A stretch of DNA of 22,461 bases, from the NCBI GenBank assembly GCA_002501885.1, contig DAON01000019.1, positions 4,444-26,904 on the forward strand. Reading direction: 5' to 3'. How positions within the stretch are numbered: position 1 is the stretch's first letter; every line of letters begins with the position of its first letter. This document shows, piece after piece, positions 21,042 through 22,461 of the stretch. Source of the stretch: Euryarchaeota archaeon UBA220 (GTDB lineage: Archaea > Thermoplasmatota > Poseidoniia > Poseidoniales > Thalassarchaeaceae). The translations under genes and the position numbers were made by a program. Below the pieces are notes generated by a model that did not search any database, had not been told where the DNA came from, and saw only the letters and a program-made list of their open reading frames with translations.

Positions 21042-21926
21042 ATGAGAATCAGTACCGTCGCCGTAATCGGCGCCGGAACAATGGGTGCTGGAATTGCTCA
21101 GGTATGTGCACAGACTGGTTGGCAAACTCGACTCTACGATGCTTTTCCTGAGGGACTTCAGAAGGGCATGGATTCGATTAGTGCATTCTGGGAAAAGGGG
21201 ATTGCTCGCGGCAAGACTACCGAGCAGCAGAAATCAGAATGGTCGGCGAATTTGAGTTTACATGAGGATATGTCTGCGGCTGTATCGGGGGCTGACCTCG
21301 TAATCGAGGCTGTGCCTGAAGTAATGGAACTCAAGCAAAGTATCTTCAGTCAGCTCGAAGAGATGGCACCTCCTCATGCAATTCTAGCGACCAATACCTC
21401 TGGGCTACAAATTGGAGATATTGCAAGTGCTACCGAATGTCCTGAGAGAGTAATCGGGATGCATTTCTTCAATCCGGTACCATTGATGGCTCTGCTAGAG
21501 TTAGTTCGTCATGAATCATGTTCTGATGACACTGTCGAAGCTGCGCAATCAATTGGTTCTGCGATGGGAAAGGAAACTATCCTTGTTCGTGATGTTCCGG
21601 GCTTCGCCACCAGTAGATTGGGTGTGGTTCTAGGAAATGAAGCAATCAGGATGCTTGCAGACGGGGTCGCATCTGCTAGCGACATTGACACTGCTATGCG
21701 CCTTGGCTACAAGCATCCGATGGGACCACTTGAGCTCAGCGACTTAGTTGGCTTAGATGTACGGCGAGATATTCTAAACAATCTAGCTGAGGCTTTCGAT
21801 GATGAACGATACTTGCCTCACCCTATGCTCGATCGTTTGGTCGAAGCCGGAAATCTAGGAAGGAAAGTTGGCAAGGGAATCTACGATTGGTCATCAGATG
21901 TCAAGTCCGATCGGGATGATCTTTGA
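21042..21926 (+). CDS. 3-hydroxyacyl-CoA dehydrogenase (PaaH/Hbd type)
   Basis: An NAD-dependent dehydrogenase, oxidising 3-hydroxyacyl-CoA to 3-ketoacyl-CoA, or the reverse with NAD(P)H. The single-domain short form has 294 residues, as in Hbd and PaaH. The Rossmann start is VAVIGAGTMGAGIAQVCAQTG (G10-x-G12-x-x-G15). NTSGL (118-122) and GMHFFNPVPLMALLELV (139-155) carry the catalytic pair His141 and Glu153. Downstream are GYKHPMGPLELSDLVGLD and the C-terminal LGRKVGKGIYDW. The ATG at 21042 has GGAG 7 bases upstream overlapping the previous stop; the TTG at 21039 is not needed. Together with the crotonase and BoxB-like gene it suggests a CoA-thioester degradation route. Confidence 0.95.
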   Translation: MRISTVAVIGAGTMGAGIAQVCAQTGWQTRLYDAFPEGLQKGMDSISAFWEKGIARGKTTEQQKSEWSANLSLHEDMSAAVSGADLVIEAVPEVMELKQSIFSQLEEMAPPHAILATNTSGLQIGDIASATECPERVIGMHFFNPVPLMALLELVRHESCSDDTVEAAQSIGSAMGKETILVRDVPGFATSRLGVVLGNEAIRMLADGVASASDIDTAMRLGYKHPMGPLELSDLVGLDVRRDILNNLAEAFDDERYLPHPMLDRLVEAGNLGRKVGKGIYDWSSDVKSDRDDL

Positions 21927-21934
21927 GGCTAAAT

Positions 21935-22210
21935 ATGGAGGCCTTTCTGATTGAATCAATTGGGATTATTGCAGGAACTTTGGGTGTGATAGCTTGGCTT
22001 CCCCAATTGAGAGAAGTGTGGATTGAAGGACTTCATGAGGGGATCTCCCTTCCTACATTCTGGTTGGTTTCTACAGCTCTTGTATTGTGGCTAATTTACG
22101 GTATGCTGATTCGGTCAATTTCGATAATTGTTGCAAATGTAGCGGCATTGGCTTGTATCCTGTCCCTAATTATAGGAGTGATTAGACTAAGAAAAGAGAA
22201 ATCAGATTAA
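21935..22210 (+). CDS. SemiSWEET/PQ-loop small membrane transporter
   Basis: A 91-residue protein with three membrane segments (about 8-28, 40-58 and 61-84), the half-transporter layout of SemiSWEETs. The PQ motif lies in VIAWLPQLREVW (18-29), with Pro23 and Gln24. These proteins dimerise and pass sugars or other small solutes across the cytoplasmic membrane; the solute here is unknown. The frame runs to a TTG at 21923, but the ATG at 21935 has GAGG 6 bases upstream, overlapping the TGA of the dehydrogenase gene, so it is the last gene of that operon. Its TAA abuts the stop of the convergent small gene with no base between. Confidence 0.88.
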   Translation: MEAFLIESIGIIAGTLGVIAWLPQLREVWIEGLHEGISLPTFWLVSTALVLWLIYGMLIRSISIIVANVAALACILSLIIGVIRLRKEKSD

Positions 22211-22381
22211 TTACATAATTTCTTCAAGTCTCTTACCGAAAAGAAGCAAGGTTGGTGCCCAGAGGCCTACAAATATCCCCAGCATCTCATCCTCCATTCC
22301 AAAGTAAATGTACACCGAACCTAAAATCGATAGTGCACTTGCAATCATTCCTAATTTTGCAATTGGTAACTTCTCTGTCAT
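22211..22381 (-). CDS. 56-residue two-helix membrane protein
   Basis: A short open frame, ATG at 22381 to TAA at 22211, of 56 residues. Two membrane segments are clear: PIAKLGMIASALSILGSVYI (6-25) and MLGIFVGLWAPTLLLFG (33-49), joined by an acidic turn (GMEDE) and ending in KRLEEIM. Support for a real gene: a TATA-like AATAATTATTT 23 bases upstream (leaderless spacing as elsewhere here), a sensible hydrophobic pattern, and a stop that abuts the SemiSWEET stop exactly, as at three other convergent junctions in this window. The function is unknown. Confidence 0.7.
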   Translation of the reverse strand: MTEKLPIAKLGMIASALSILGSVYIYFGMEDEMLGIFVGLWAPTLLLFGKRLEEIM

Positions 22382-22404
22382 TATTTCTAATCCGAGAAAC
22401 TAGG

Positions 22405-22415
22405 AAATAATTATT
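22405..22415 (-). promoter_or_regulatory. TATA box of the 56-residue membrane protein
   Basis: On the minus strand AATAATTATTT lies 23 bases before the ATG at 22381, with no ribosome-binding site between them. It lies between the tRNA 3' end and the small gene, so the gene likely has its own leaderless transcript. Confidence 0.5.
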
Positions 22416-22438
22416 CCGATATTCGCATATCCTAAACA

Positions 22439-22461
22439 TGGTACGAGTGCCGGGATTTGAA
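22439..22461 (-). tRNA. 3' end of a tRNA (cut by the window edge), CCA encoded
   Basis: Read on the minus strand, 22461 to 22439 gives T-loop TTCAAAT, the 3' strand of the T-stem CCCGG, the 3' acceptor strand CACTCGT, discriminator A and an encoded CCA. The anticodon lies outside the window, so the amino acid cannot be told. Confidence 0.75.

Noticed and set aside
1..22461. CRISPR arrays, insertion sequences, prophage genes or defence systems
   Set aside because: I saw no repeat-spacer pattern, transposase or integrase motif, long terminal repeat or known defence gene; the content is core metabolism and regulation.

Overview
The window looks like a piece of a compact marine euryarchaeal chromosome, most likely Marine Group II (Ca. 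Poseidoniales). This is inferred from gene content, not from a search. Archaeal hallmarks are an Orc1/Cdc6 initiator, an archaeal-type phosphopantetheine adenylyltransferase fused to a DUF359 (GTP-dependent dephospho-CoA kinase) domain, geranylgeranyl-reductase-like flavoproteins, and first genes whose ATG lies only about 21-25 nt after a TATA-like box (leaderless mRNAs). Genes inside operons instead carry GGAG/GGTG ribosome-binding sites. Mixed with these are genes of bacterial or eukaryotic type: class I aldolase, GlpX, a crotonase, a 3-hydroxyacyl-CoA dehydrogenase and a BoxB-like diiron oxygenase.

Layout. 1-873: 3' part of an unrecognised disordered protein. 874-4509 (minus): a CysJ-like FAD/NADPH reductase, a biotin carboxylase and a PfkB sugar kinase, closely spaced. 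4633-5427: a metallo-beta-lactamase-fold hydrolase. 5428-5826: an AT-rich non-coding gap in front of orc1/cdc6 (5827-7065), a candidate replication origin. 7119-7649: a four-helix membrane protein. 7650-8666 (minus): the CoA-biosynthesis fusion, preceded by a strongly folded non-coding stretch (8671-8978) whose closing helix contains the ribosome-binding site. 9013-11622 (minus): a large winged-helix protein of unknown function, divergent across a repeat-rich promoter from two tandem small helix-turn-helix paralogs (11878-12403). 12409-14903 (minus): moaC, glpX and class I aldolase. 15005-16608: a 2[4Fe-4S] ferredoxin and a CrtI-like flavoprotein. 16609-17031 (minus): moaE. 17109-18338: a geranylgeranyl-reductase-like flavoprotein. 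18392-22210: crotonase, BoxB-like oxygenase, an unknown 186-aa protein, 3-hydroxyacyl-CoA dehydrogenase and a SemiSWEET-type transporter. 22211-22381 (minus): a 56-aa membrane protein. 22439-22461 (minus): the 3' end of a tRNA.

How they fit together. Aldolase and FBPase give the gluconeogenic steps from triose phosphates to fructose 6-phosphate. MoaC and MoaE are two molybdopterin enzymes. The ferredoxin and two flavoproteins may serve reduction or desaturation of isoprenoids. The 18.4-22 kb block looks like aerobic breakdown of an acyl- or aryl-CoA. 

The most unusual signals are the folded RNA candidate with an apparent AUA start just downstream, four convergent gene pairs whose stop codons abut with zero bases between them, and a mirror-symmetric element centred between the moaE and flavoprotein start codons.
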